From assembly GCA_009684515.1 (NCBI GenBank), contig WKKS01000001.1, positions 682,001 to 746,000 on the forward strand: a stretch of 64,000 nucleotides of DNA, given 5' to 3'. The translations under genes and the position numbers were made by a program. The notes under the pieces were generated by a model, which worked only from the letters and a program-made list of their open reading frames with translations, had not been told where the DNA came from and did not search any database. This DNA is from Geobacter sp. (GTDB taxonomy: Bacteria; Desulfobacterota; Desulfuromonadia; Geobacterales; Pseudopelobacteraceae). Below are positions 35,001 to 46,200 of this stretch, piece by piece (the stretch's first letter is position 1; each line of letters opens with the position of its first letter).

Positions 35001-35051
35001 AAAACAAATCGCCCTTTCAGCAGTCATGCTGAAAGGGCGATTTGTTTTTTT
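35001..35051. terminator. bidirectional terminator between pseudopilin and DUF11 genes
   Basis: A perfect stem of at least 19 bases (ACAAATCGCCCTTTCAGCA and its complement, 4-base loop GTCA) with A-run and T-run outside. It serves both the plus pseudopilin transcript and the minus surface-protein operon. Confidence 0.92.
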
Positions 35052-35073
35052 GGCCAGAGATTTGCGGAAAGTA

Positions 35074-38000
35074 TTACTGGATCACAACCGTCAGCCTGAC
35101 CGTGCCGGATGAACCGGCATTCAGGTTTCCTCCCAGCGTCCAGGTGACCATACCGTTACCTGATCCGGCCGGGGGTGGAGAATAGATCGCATTACAGGAG
35201 GTTATTCCGGGCGGAAGCGGGCCGCAGGACGCAGATTGATAGCTTGTATAAAGCGGAATCGGATCGGTAATGACAACATTTTGCAGCGATGTACTGCTAT
35301 TGGGATTGCTGTAGCCTATGTCGTAGCTGACAGATGTACCGGGGGTGGCCGACGATACGCTGGGAGTCTTGGTGACCTGCAACGCCTGCCGGTTGACCGT
35401 AAACGATGCGGTATTGCTGGGGGAACCGACTGCCGTTCCGGTCGGAGCAGTCGTCGCACCACTGGTTGTGTTGGTGTAGTTTCCGTTGGCAGATCCGGAA
35501 ACCGGAATAGTTATGGTGCAGCTGCCCGGCAACAGATTTGGTATCGTCAGATTAAGCGCCGTGGCTCCGGCGGCCAAGGGGGGTGAATTGCTGACACCGG
35601 CGCAGGTTCCGCCGATTACGGCCGGTGACCCGACAGTAAATCCGGTCAGAGTATCCGTAAAGTTTGTATTGGCAAGCGCAACGCTGTTCGGATTGGTCAG
35701 GGTGAAGGTCATGGCGGATAAAGTGTAAACATCTACCGCCGCCGGACTGAACGACTTGGCGATTGCCGGCATGGAAAGGGCTGTTAAAGTGGCCACATTA
35801 CTGTTGGGGCCAACTCCGCCACCCGAATAGGCCAGGTTGGTTGAATTATTATCGTAGGCTCCGGCGCTGGGAACGGTGACCCGGACGGTAATAGTACAGG
35901 TCGCATTATCGGCAATCACTCCGCCTATCAGCCTGAAACCGGTATCGTTGGCCGCGATGACACCGGTTACGTTATTGTAATCAACCAGTGTCCCGCCGCA
36001 GGTATTGGTGGTGGTGAGTGGCGATGCAATCCTCATCTGGGCCGGTGAAGATGGCAGAAGATCCCTGAATGTCACTGCGGTCCTGTTATTGCCGCTTTGG
36101 TTGTTGAGTGTAAATGTGATGTCGGAGGTACTTCCTACCGCAATAGTTGACGGTACAAATGTTTTGCCGATGCCAATGCGTCCGACAGAAAGCGTTGCAG
36201 CGTTTGAAGCTGTGCCGATCGAAGTGGTTTGCGAAGTTGTCATGCCGCCAGTTGTGTTTGTATAGACTCCGGCTGTGGCACTGCGCATATCCACCCAGAT
36301 AGTGCAGCTGTCATTGGCCGGGATTGTAATTCCGGAAAAGGTGCGATTGGTGTAGTAGGTGCCGGAAGCCTGGGCGCTGGGAATGACCCCGCTGCAGGTT
36401 CCACGGCCGCTGCCGATGTAGCTTTGGACAACGTTGGTGGTGGTCAGATTGGCGGGGAAAGTATCCGTAAAAGTCCCGCCGGTCAGCACCACCGAATTAG
36501 GATTGGTCAGCGTCAGCACCATGGTTGTAACGCCGGTCGATGCATCAATCGAATTGGGGATAAACTCCTTGTAGATGGTCGGCGACTGCAGCACATTCAG
36601 ATAAGCCGTAGCAGGGGAGCCTGCAGTTGCTCCGGTTTCCGAGCTGGTTGCCCCGGCTATGGTATTCGGGTGGCCTCCGGACGGGCTGGGAACCGAACTT
36701 CCGATACGCACAGTAACAGTGCAGCTGCCCCCAGCCGCCAGCGTCCCGCCGGACAGGGCAACTACGGAGCCACCGGCTGCAGCCGTAACCGATCCGCCGC
36801 AGTTACTGGTGGTTGCAGGGGTCGTGTAGACGTTCATGTTGGTCAGATTATCCGTAAAGGAAACGTTGCTAAGCCCCGCTCCGGCATTGGGATTGCTGAC
36901 AATGATCGATAAAGTCGAATAGCTTCCGGCGACACCGGTCTGGATCATGCCGGCAAAACTCTTTGAGAGCTGGGGCGGAAAATAGACATTCAGTATTGCT
37001 GTTGCCGACTGCGGGCCGGGCGTGGGGGTTTCCACGCTGGATACTCCGTTGGCAATATTGGACTGGCTGCCGGAAACCGCGCTGGTAACCTGAACCGTAA
37101 CCGTGCAGCTTCCCGAAGCCGGTATCGTCAATCCGGAAAGGACAATATTGCTTGTCCCGGCGCTAAGGGAATTACTCGCTGCACCGCCGCAGGTCCCGCC
37201 CGCCGGAGCGGTGGCGACAATTTTCAAATTCCCCATATTGTCGCTGAAGGTGGCGCCAGTAAGCGGAATGGCACCCGGATTGGCAATGGTGAAAGTCAGT
37301 GCGCTGGTTCCGCCCGGTGCGATGGTTGCCGGTGCAAATGCTTTTGCAATGGTCGGAGTTCCGGCCACAATCAGGTTTGCCGTATTGGAATTGGGCCCTG
37401 GGCCGCTTTGGGTGCTGGTGATGCCGGTGACCGTGTTGGCATGCCCCCCCGCCCCGCTCGGGGTATTGCTGGTGACCTGAACGGTGATTGAGCAGTTTTG
37501 TCCGGCGTTGAGCGAAGCTCCGGTCAATGTGACGCTGCCGGAACCGGCGACCGCCGTCAATGTGCCGCCACAGCTGTTGGTGACAACCGAAGGGGTGGCA
37601 ACCTGCATGTTGGTCAATGCATCGCTGAAGGCGATACCGGTCAGATTAGTTGTACCGCCATTGGCGACAGTGAGAGACAGGGTTGCATTGGCTCCCTGCT
37701 GAATCTGCGCCGGAAGAAAACTCTTTGTGACCGAAGGAGGTTGAACAGCCGCCTGATTCAGCGTTGCAGTAGCTGCCGCCGTATTGGTGATGTTGCGGCT
37801 GTTGGTCACGGCCCCGGCCGGAATGGTGTTGGTGTAACTCCCGGCAACCGCAAATGTCACTTTAACCGAGATGGTACAGCTTCCGCCAGCCGGGACAAAA
37901 CCGCCCGAAAGGGCAACCGATGTGCCGCCATTGGCAGCGGTGACGGTCCCGAAACATCCCGACCCGCTGATAGCTCCGCTGGGAGAGGCCGTATTGGTCA

Positions 38001-40200
38001 GCCCGGCCGGGTAGCTGTCGGTAAGGGCGACGTTATTCAGTGCGACAGTATTGCTATTGGAAATAATGATCGAAAGCGTACTGGTACCGCCCGGCACGAT
38101 ACTGGTCGGCAAAAAAGATTTGGATATGGTTGCCGGAGCAAAAACTGTAACGTCTTCCTGAGTCGATGAAGCGGCAATATAGTTGCTGCCCGGAACAGTG
38201 CCGCCGCCGATGTAGCTTCCTCCGGGTGTGGCGGTCTGCCCGGCCGAAGTGCGTGTCGGATCGTCGTAGGTTACGGCGCCAGGGTTCTGGTAGGTAGCGA
38301 GCGCAGCTCCGACAGGTACATTGACGGTATAGGTAATCGCCACCGTCCCGCCGCCCGGAATACTGAAACCGCTCCAGGAAAGATTGGTGGCGCCTGCAGC
38401 CGGATTACTTGTGACGGTTCTGGTCGCTCCCCCGGTCAGTGTTACACTGTCGGTTGTGGCCAGACTGAAGGGTGATGGCAGTGCATCGGTCAGGCTGACG
38501 CCGGTGGCGTTACCGTATCCGGACTGGTTGGTAACCGTCAGAGTATAGCGGGTCGTCCCTCCTCGCACCGTGTCCGGCTTGGAGGTCGTCTTGCTGACCG
38601 TCAACAAAGGGGAGCAGAGCGCATTGGCTCCGGCTCCTGGAAAATCGGTCGGCTGTAGCGTGTAAATCTGATAGCCGCCAGCCGAGGCGGTTGAACCGTA
38701 TTCTGCGGTTGTAGTGGCGCTGGTGGCGGTTGTTCCGTTGACTCCGGCCGGCACATTGATAGAGACACCGATGGCTGTGGTCAGCGCCACAAATCCGCCG
38801 CTGCCGCCGCCGCCCGGACCGTGGGGAGAGCCGCCGCCGGTGTTCGAGCCGCCGTTGCCGCCGCGTGCGTTAGCGGTCAGAGAACCGAGGCTGCCATTGT
38901 TGTTGCTGGCAAAAACAAGGATAGCTCCACCGGCGCCGCCGCCGCCGCTGGCATCGTTGGTGATGGTACTGTTGGCATTGGTTCCATTGGCGGTAACAGT
39001 GCCGGTGCCGGTGACCGTGCGGGCGCGGATAATTACGATACCGCCGCCGGCCGCACCGCTGGAGGCCAGACCGGCTCCCGGTGTTCCGGTATTATTATTG
39101 GTGGTCCCGGCGCCGCCGCCGCCACCCATGGTCAGAAGGGACGGCATCATCGAGATTGAGTAGCCGCCAAAACCGCCGGTTTTGGAACCTGGCGGAGTAG
39201 TGGAAATCCAACCGTAGCCCCCCATGCCGCCGACGCTATAAGCTCCGCCGCCTCCACCGCCGGTATTCTGGTCATTGGCGGGTACGTTGCCGTCAGTGCC
39301 GCCACCGCCCGCATTGCCGGGGGCTCCGCGTCCAAAGCTTCCTCCCGGATAACCGTCCAGACCGGTATCAGTAATTGCACCGGCGCCGTTAGTGGCCGCT
39401 CCGGCCGTTGCTGAAGTGAACAGGTAACGCGGAGTGCCTGCAATCCCCTCCCCCTTGCTGCCGTTGGCCCGGTTGGCGCCGGTGCCTGTTGGCGGCACAG
39501 GAGGAGTCGGCGCCGGAGTAAAATAATCCGCACTGCTCTGGCCGGCGGTCGTTGAACCGGTGAAATTTATCCCGGCTCCGCCGCGAAAGCCGAGGCCTGT
39601 GACGTCAACCGTCTGCCCGCCCCAGGCCAGATTTCCACCGGAGTCGATGGCCAGCACCCCGCCGCTGCTGCCGTTCCAGGGGGGGGCTGTTACGGTGCCG
39701 ACCAGGGTAACGGAAGAGTACTGCGGCACCCGGATAACCTGAAAGGTGCGCTGCCCGGAAGTTCCGGTTGCGGCTGCAGTGCGGTAACTGTTTTGAAGCG
39801 GTGCGGCCAGGGTAAAGGTGCTGCCCGCCACTGATGAAACCACCACATATTCGTATAGCCCGGAGCTGTTGAGAGAGGTGTAGCCTGAACCGGGCGAACT
39901 GCCGCCATAGGAGGCGGTATTTGTGTAATCTATGCTGGCATCCTGCATCTGCATGACTATCACCAGGTCGCCGGCCGCAACTCCAGTTGAAGAGCCTCTG
40001 CCGTCCATGCTTCCGACGGTAACCGTCATGGAACCGGCCGAAGCGGAACCGCTGCCGGGATAGTAGGTATTGACAATGCCGCTGATGCTGGCGGGTCCGT
40101 CAGCCCCCGGATTTGAGCAAACGGCTGTAAAACCGGCTGTTGGCAGGACCACAAACGCCAGCCAGACAAACATTATTATCGCTGGAATCTTTCTTTTCAT
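35074..40200 (-). CDS. giant secreted DUF11-repeat surface protein (1708 aa)
   Basis: 1708 residues. Signal peptide MKRKIPAIIMFVWLAFVVLPTAGF. Residues 30-530 hold a beta/Gly-rich head (SGIVNTYYPGSGSASAGSM, then GGGGGAGTTNNN and GGGGAGGAI stretches). From about 533 on there are nine DUF11-like beta-sandwich repeats of about 120-140 residues, each opening with a phrase such as ISKSFLPTSIVPGGTSTLSI, IAKAFAPATIAPGG or VTKTPSVSSATPGTSVSY. No anchor, LPxTG or barrel is visible at the C-terminus. Probably exported and held by the 2026-aa partner encoded 16 bases upstream. Last gene of the operon. Confidence 0.9.
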   Translation of the reverse strand: MKRKIPAIIMFVWLAFVVLPTAGFTAVCSNPGADGPASISGIVNTYYPGSGSASAGSMTVTVGSMDGRGSSTGVAAGDLVIVMQMQDASIDYTNTASYGGSSPGSGYTSLNSSGLYEYVVVSSVAGSTFTLAAPLQNSYRTAAATGTSGQRTFQVIRVPQYSSVTLVGTVTAPPWNGSSGGVLAIDSGGNLAWGGQTVDVTGLGFRGGAGINFTGSTTAGQSSADYFTPAPTPPVPPTGTGANRANGSKGEGIAGTPRYLFTSATAGAATNGAGAITDTGLDGYPGGSFGRGAPGNAGGGGTDGNVPANDQNTGGGGGGAYSVGGMGGYGWISTTPPGSKTGGFGGYSISMMPSLLTMGGGGGAGTTNNNTGTPGAGLASSGAAGGGIVIIRARTVTGTGTVTANGTNANSTITNDASGGGGAGGAILVFASNNNGSLGSLTANARGGNGGSNTGGGSPHGPGGGGSGGFVALTTAIGVSINVPAGVNGTTATSATTTAEYGSTASAGGYQIYTLQPTDFPGAGANALCSPLLTVSKTTSKPDTVRGGTTRYTLTVTNQSGYGNATGVSLTDALPSPFSLATTDSVTLTGGATRTVTSNPAAGATNLSWSGFSIPGGGTVAITYTVNVPVGAALATYQNPGAVTYDDPTRTSAGQTATPGGSYIGGGTVPGSNYIAASSTQEDVTVFAPATISKSFLPTSIVPGGTSTLSIIISNSNTVALNNVALTDSYPAGLTNTASPSGAISGSGCFGTVTAANGGTSVALSGGFVPAGGSCTISVKVTFAVAGSYTNTIPAGAVTNSRNITNTAAATATLNQAAVQPPSVTKSFLPAQIQQGANATLSLTVANGGTTNLTGIAFSDALTNMQVATPSVVTNSCGGTLTAVAGSGSVTLTGASLNAGQNCSITVQVTSNTPSGAGGHANTVTGITSTQSGPGPNSNTANLIVAGTPTIAKAFAPATIAPGGTSALTFTIANPGAIPLTGATFSDNMGNLKIVATAPAGGTCGGAASNSLSAGTSNIVLSGLTIPASGSCTVTVQVTSAVSGSQSNIANGVSSVETPTPGPQSATAILNVYFPPQLSKSFAGMIQTGVAGSYSTLSIIVSNPNAGAGLSNVSFTDNLTNMNVYTTPATTSNCGGSVTAAAGGSVVALSGGTLAAGGSCTVTVRIGSSVPSPSGGHPNTIAGATSSETGATAGSPATAYLNVLQSPTIYKEFIPNSIDASTGVTTMVLTLTNPNSVVLTGGTFTDTFPANLTTTNVVQSYIGSGRGTCSGVIPSAQASGTYYTNRTFSGITIPANDSCTIWVDMRSATAGVYTNTTGGMTTSQTTSIGTASNAATLSVGRIGIGKTFVPSTIAVGSTSDITFTLNNQSGNNRTAVTFRDLLPSSPAQMRIASPLTTTNTCGGTLVDYNNVTGVIAANDTGFRLIGGVIADNATCTITVRVTVPSAGAYDNNSTNLAYSGGGVGPNSNVATLTALSMPAIAKSFSPAAVDVYTLSAMTFTLTNPNSVALANTNFTDTLTGFTVGSPAVIGGTCAGVSNSPPLAAGATALNLTIPNLLPGSCTITIPVSGSANGNYTNTTSGATTAPTGTAVGSPSNTASFTVNRQALQVTKTPSVSSATPGTSVSYDIGYSNPNSSTSLQNVVITDPIPLYTSYQSASCGPLPPGITSCNAIYSPPPAGSGNGMVTWTLGGNLNAGSSGTVRLTVVIQ

Positions 40201-40216
40201 TTTATATGAAACCTCA

Positions 40217-43200
40217 TCATTCCTTATTCAACCATCCGGCAGCATCCTTGACCGACTGCTGATCAAACTTCATGCGGAACCGCACATAGGGTCCCTGTGC
40301 GGTGTAATCTGCCGCCGAAAAATCTTTGTCGGTAAAACCCCAGGCATTGTACCCCAGACTGACCCAGGCATTATCGACCACGTTGTAGCCGCTCGAAGCT
40401 CCGCCGCTGTAGGCAAACTGTCCGCCATTCCAGGAATGCAGGACGCTGCCGCGCAGGCCGATATCCCACTTTGCCGTAATATCATAGCGCAGTTCAAATC
40501 CGGTGTGATCGGTGAAAGCCTGATATCTGCGGCCGCTGATGGTATCCATCACAAACTTTGCCCCATATTTGAGGGTGGCTTGCAGATATTTTTTAGGTTT
40601 GTAGTTAACACTGTAGTTGTTGACCATTCTCCATGACGTGCTTGGAGTTGTTTCGCCGCCATGCTGATCTTCATAGACCAGGTCCAATCGGTTCAGGTGA
40701 ATCCACTTTGTCATTGGCGGCCGGTAGACAAGGCCGGCACGGATCGCTCCCCGGCGGGTTTCCAAACCGCTGGTCGCATTAGTGCGGAAATATTGACCTC
40801 TGGCGGACCAGGCCCAGCCTCCCTGTTGTTCCTTGACCACGCCGGTCAGCATCCCCAGTTTGTCTTCGCTGTTGGAAGTCCTGTATTCAAACCTCGAATC
40901 CCATGTCAGGGAGTTGACCTGATAGGTCGCCCCGCTCGAGACGGCGGTAAAATCCTCAGAACCCCCCGAAGACGGCTGGACATTTCCGTTAAGCAGGTAA
41001 TAGCCGTTTTTCTTGATGGTCTGGCTTCGGTCAATTCCCGCATCCACTTTCCAGGCGTCCGACAGCTGCCAGGTCTGGCGGAGACCGGCATTGGCAAAAA
41101 CCCGCGAATTATTTTCACCAAGCTGGCGCTCAATCGAACTGGTCAGAGCGGCCCCCTTCCAGGGAGCGGCCTTGATGCCGACGCGGGTGGAGCTGGTTTC
41201 GGCGGTTTTGCCCCAGGTAAACTCCTGCCCGGCAATCAGTGAGAGCGAGTTGCTGACCTTGTACTCGCCCCCCAGCATGGTGCGGGTCGGGAAATCAACA
41301 TTTGCGTCCCCCCAGAGCGACTGGGCATGGTCGATGGTCAGGGTCAGTTTTTCCTTGAGGGTCAGCAAACGCCCCCCCAGCGTGATTTGTCCGGAGCTCA
41401 TCGAACGCCCGTCCGTCAGGCGGTCATTGGCCTGCAGGATTCCCAGGCTGACTCCGTACTGCTTGGCGCCGTAGGACGCTTTCGCCTCGGCCACATCGCG
41501 CTCCGAGCTGTTTGACATGTTGGTCTGACGGTTTACACTCCCCCCCAGGCTGAACATTTCTGTAAAGCGGTAGTTGGCGTCCAGGCCAAGTTTGCGGGTG
41601 GCCGCTTCGCTCCCCATCTGCTGCCCCAGGCCGAAGGCGCCCTGCTGTTCCCTGACGTACGCCTTCAAATCAAGTTTTTTGGAGTTGTGCAGTAATTCGG
41701 CCAGGTACGAGTAGCCGCTGGTTGTTGCTCCTGACTGTCTGGCTTCACTCCAGGCCGCCTCGCCACGAAATTTGGTGGAATCGTCCAACTGGATGGTGGT
41801 GTCGATGCCGAACAGGTTGCTGCTCTTCTGCCCCAACCCTTCATGAACATGGGAGATTCCCACCTTCAGGCGTTTGTCAAACAGCTTCAGACCGGCCCGG
41901 CCGCCATAAGTGTAGTCCTGCCCGGCATCGGCGGCGGTCTCGTACTCGACCAGAATGGTGATGGGATTGAATTTCTCATCCTTGCTGGGGATCGGCATCT
42001 TGAAGAACAGCTTGCCGGCGTCATAATCAATCGAGTAGTCAACAAAACGGGACAGCGGCTTGGATGAAATGACGATCTCGCTGCGGTAGCGGTCGCGGGT
42101 AATGATCGTCACTTTTTCCGAATTAGCCAAAAGGCTCTTGCCGGAAAGGCGGTACAGGCCGGAAGTGCCGTCACCCGGGATTTCATCACGCTTGTAAGCC
42201 TGAACAGACTCGGCGGCAAAGGCATTTATCTCCACATTTTTGTTCTGGAATTCGGTCTTGGCGCCGGTCATGCGACGGCTGTAGCGCGAGAGTTCCGTAA
42301 CCGTCAGGCCGGTATCGAAGTCGCCGAACATGGCGTAGAACTGTTCGCGCTCCACCCGGACGTAAAGTTTCTGGCTGCTGGCGGCATCGTACTGCTGCTG
42401 GGTGGCATCACCGTAGAGAGTGTAGTAGGAATCCGGATCGATCTGCTGGAACAGGCTCCCCCCCACCTCAGACTTTGTTTTGGCGGTATCGTAGGATGCG
42501 GTCAGCAGCCATTCGCCCTTGATCTGTCCCTTGGCGAAAAAGGCAACTCTGCCATCCTGATAAAAGTTTTCGGTCAGCTCGTTGGCTTTGAGGTTCTCCA
42601 TGTTGCCGGAGACGGAGTTGTAGCCGAGTGTGCCTTCTGCCAGACCGACCAGAATCCAGTCCCGCATCTTGGGCTTGACATAGGTTTCAAGCTCGATGGT
42701 CCCCTTGCCGTCACCGATCAATGCCCGCTGGGAGCCGCTGACCGTCACCGGCTGGAACAGGATCCAGCCGTCACTGTCAACCGTCACGAACGAAGCCGAG
42801 GTTTTGTCATCCAGGGTCAGGTTCGACTTTTCCGGTTGATACGGGCGCAGAGTCCCCTCACGGAACGGAAGCCTGACGACTCCATTGAGCCGGCTCCCCT
42901 CGGCGTCGAATATTTCCACCCGAACTTTGACCGGCGTCTTGCCGTCAGCCACGTTTCCATCAAACGGCAATGATTTGATGCGAGCTATTTCTCCGGTGCG
43001 CATCACGACGGCGCTTGAAGAAAAACGTTTGTTGCCGAAAGGGTCCATCCCCCTGAACTCCAGGGCATGGCTCCCCTTTTCGCCGAAATCGACCCCGATA
43101 TAGCTGTAGAGCGTCTTGCCGGTCTGCTGGTTGACGGAGCGGTAGCCGATTCTCTCTGCCGGGACCTCGACCCCGTCCACCAGCAGTTTCGGCAACAGGC

Positions 43201-46200
43201 TGTTGTCCAGCTGCGCTTGAACCGAATTGATCCGGTCCAGAAGGACAGACCCCTCTTTTGGCGAAATCAGGCCGTCGGCCTGCGGCTTTTCTGCCACGGC
43301 CACGGTTGCGGGAGCGGCAGTGGACGCGGGCGATGCCGGAGCGGATGTGACCGGGGGAACGGGAACGGCGGCCGGGGCTTGCCCGGTTGTTCCCGCAGCG
43401 GACGTAACGGCAAGAGTTGAAGCAGCGACCGGAGCGGTTGCATCCGGGCTTTTTACAGCCGCCAGAGGCGCTGTTTCCTGCGGGGCGGCTGGCATTAAAT
43501 TGGCCGGGACAGCCGCCGGAGATTCTTCAACCGGTTCAGCTTCGGTTTCAACCTGGAGCGGGCCGCTGATTTCCTTGATAATGTTCAGCTGGGAATGTTC
43601 CACAACCCGGCTGGCCGAGGCGCGTACCTCGACCCGGCGGTTCAGGGCGCGCCCCTTTTTGGTCTTGTTGCTGGCAACAGGAACAGATTCACCCTTGCCG
43701 TCGAAAGAAAGTTTCTCCGGCGGGAAATGCAGCGCTTCCATCAGATAACGTCCGACACTCCTGGCGCGGGCCCAGGAGAGAGCCAGGTTGTCTTTGTAAA
43801 GACGCCGGCCACTCTGGGAAATCGGCACGTTATCGGTGTGGCCGGTGACATTGATACTCTCTGTTTTCAGAAATTTCAGCAGCCGCGCCAGCTCATCGAG
43901 TTTGGTCCGGTCCTCAAGGTTCAACTCTGCCCCGAAGGAGGGGAAATGCGGTCTGACGACAATATCCGGCACCTGGTGCAGTTCACTGGAAGTAACCTGC
44001 TGAAGTTTGGTTTCAGCCGGTGCGGTCAACCCCTTGGAGCCGTTTGGCGCGGTAAAGGCCAGATAAGCCCTGGTACCCATTTCATCCTGAGCGCAGGCCG
44101 GTGTGCTCTGGGCCCGGAAGGTCAGCTTGCGTTCCCAGTCGCCCGGCATATCGCCAAGATTCCAGGTCAGAGCTGCGGTGCCGTTCGTGGCCGGGTCGGA
44201 AATCACCTTGCCGTCCAGCATGCTGCTCCCCGGAATGTAGGTCGTGCAGGGTGGAATCTCCACATTGAGCCGGAGTTCCCGGACCGGTACGGTTCCGCCA
44301 TGCAAAGCGGCATTGTAGACGATCTCGGTCCCTTCCGGACGGTTGGCCAGCTCCAGTCCGACCCGGCCCTTCACCGGAGGAGCGGGAACAGGCGCGACGG
44401 TCACTGCAGGAGCTGGCTGTTCGATCTTCGCGGGTGGTGCGATGACAACTTCGACCGGCGCGTTTTTGTCTTTGACATGGAAATCCGCGCGCCAGAGGCT
44501 GCCCCCCTGCACCTCCACAAATTGCGAGAAAGCACGCCCGGCAAAACGGCTGTTCTCCGTGCATGGCACCGCCTGATAACCTTCCGGCAGCGAGTCGAGG
44601 TCAAGCTGGACAACGTGCAGGCCGGAGCGGACCCCCTCGAAATGGAACAGCCCCTGTTTGTCGCTGACAACGAACGAACCGTCCTCAAGGTAAACCCGTG
44701 CGCCTTCAAGACCATCCTTCGGCTCTTCCCCGTTCGCCGGACATGCGCCAGAAGTTATCCGTCCCATTAATATTGCTTTTGTGCGGAGCAGATCGTCCCT
44801 GACCATTACGGCTGCCTTGGCTACATTCGAATTGCCGCTGTCACTGATGGCGGAAGCATAATTGATCGACTTGCCGAGCCTGCTCCCAGCTGTCACCTCC
44901 ACCACATAACGAATTGTCAGAGATCCTGCCGGAGCCAGATTGCCAACTGCAAAAGTCAGGATCTGTCCGTCAGTCGAGAGAGCCGGGTCGGAACCGCTGA
45001 CACCATTCAGCTGCACCGATCCTTCCTTCAACCTGAAACCGGCCGGCAACATATCGACGATGCGGACATTGGCAGCATTTACAATCTTCGAGGTATTGGA
45101 CAGCGTCAGATCGTAGCTGACAAAATCACCGGGAGCCACCACTTCACGCCCGGCGCTTTTCGTCATCCATAACAGGGATGAGGAAGGGTCGAGCGGAATA
45201 TCAATGCGCAGCGCAGGACCGGGGTTGATCTGGAAAAGTTCGCCCCGCGATCCGTTCGCAATGGCAAACGGCGCGCCGGGAAGCGCCTGAATAACTGATG
45301 TGGCAACGGTTGACGGCGAGGTATATCCGGTCGGCGGATGAATCTCGAAACGGTACGAACCCGGCAGGACAAACGGAAAACGGTAGCCACCGTCGGGAAA
45401 CGTGTAGAGCTTGCCGGAGGAATCAACGGCGTTGCCGCCGGAGGTCAGGGTTGCGGGATAGCTGCTGGCTCCGTCATCTCCATAAACCACGGCCGGCTGG
45501 TTTGTTACGGTGTTGATCATCGTTATGGTCGCACCGCTGACCAGCTGGCCGGTGCGTGTATCAATAAAAATACCGTACGGGTCAACCATAATGGCCGATG
45601 CCACAGTGATGCCCTCGAAGGGATTGGTATAGCTGGCGTTGATAAGGCTCTCGGCCTTGATCTGCAAAGTACCGTTGTATTGGACTCCGGCAGCGCTGTT
45701 GCTGGGGATGTAACCGACAAACACACCGGTATTGTTACCGGTTTCGGTTATCCGGACAACCTCGACATCACCGGTCATCGGCACTGTGACAGTTGCAAAT
45801 AAAGTTTCGCGCAGGTTCGGATCAAGATTCATGCTCAGGTCCGTAACACGCAGAAAAATCGGGTCGCCCTGATGGTACAGAACCGCCGGCGTCAACGGGA
45901 CCGGGCGTGTCAGGTCGATCGGAGTTGAGGAGCCGGTCATCTGCGGCGGCGGCACAGAAATAAAAGGGAGGGCAGGATCTGCTCCGGGGCGGTAGGCGCC
46001 CAGGGCAAGCGGAACCTGCTCCGCCCCTGGTAGTGTTGGAGAATATTGCAGGAATTCTATCTGCGGGGTGGACGACGACCTGACCGTAATGGTGGCGGAA
46101 CCGGCGAAAACACCCGCTTGCTCGGCTGATGTAACATTTGCGACATTGATAATCCGGGTGCCCGACGGTGTTGATGTCGCGGCGGAAACGGCACCGACAC

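Noticed and set aside
36229-38169. Gly/Ser/Arg-rich plus-strand frames in the DUF11 repeat gene
   Set aside because: They arise from the repetitive Thr/Gly/Ala codons of the real gene.
43595-44770. Long plus-strand frame opposite the OmpA/barrel gene
   Set aside because: Shadow of a GC-rich coding region; no domain, no ribosome site.
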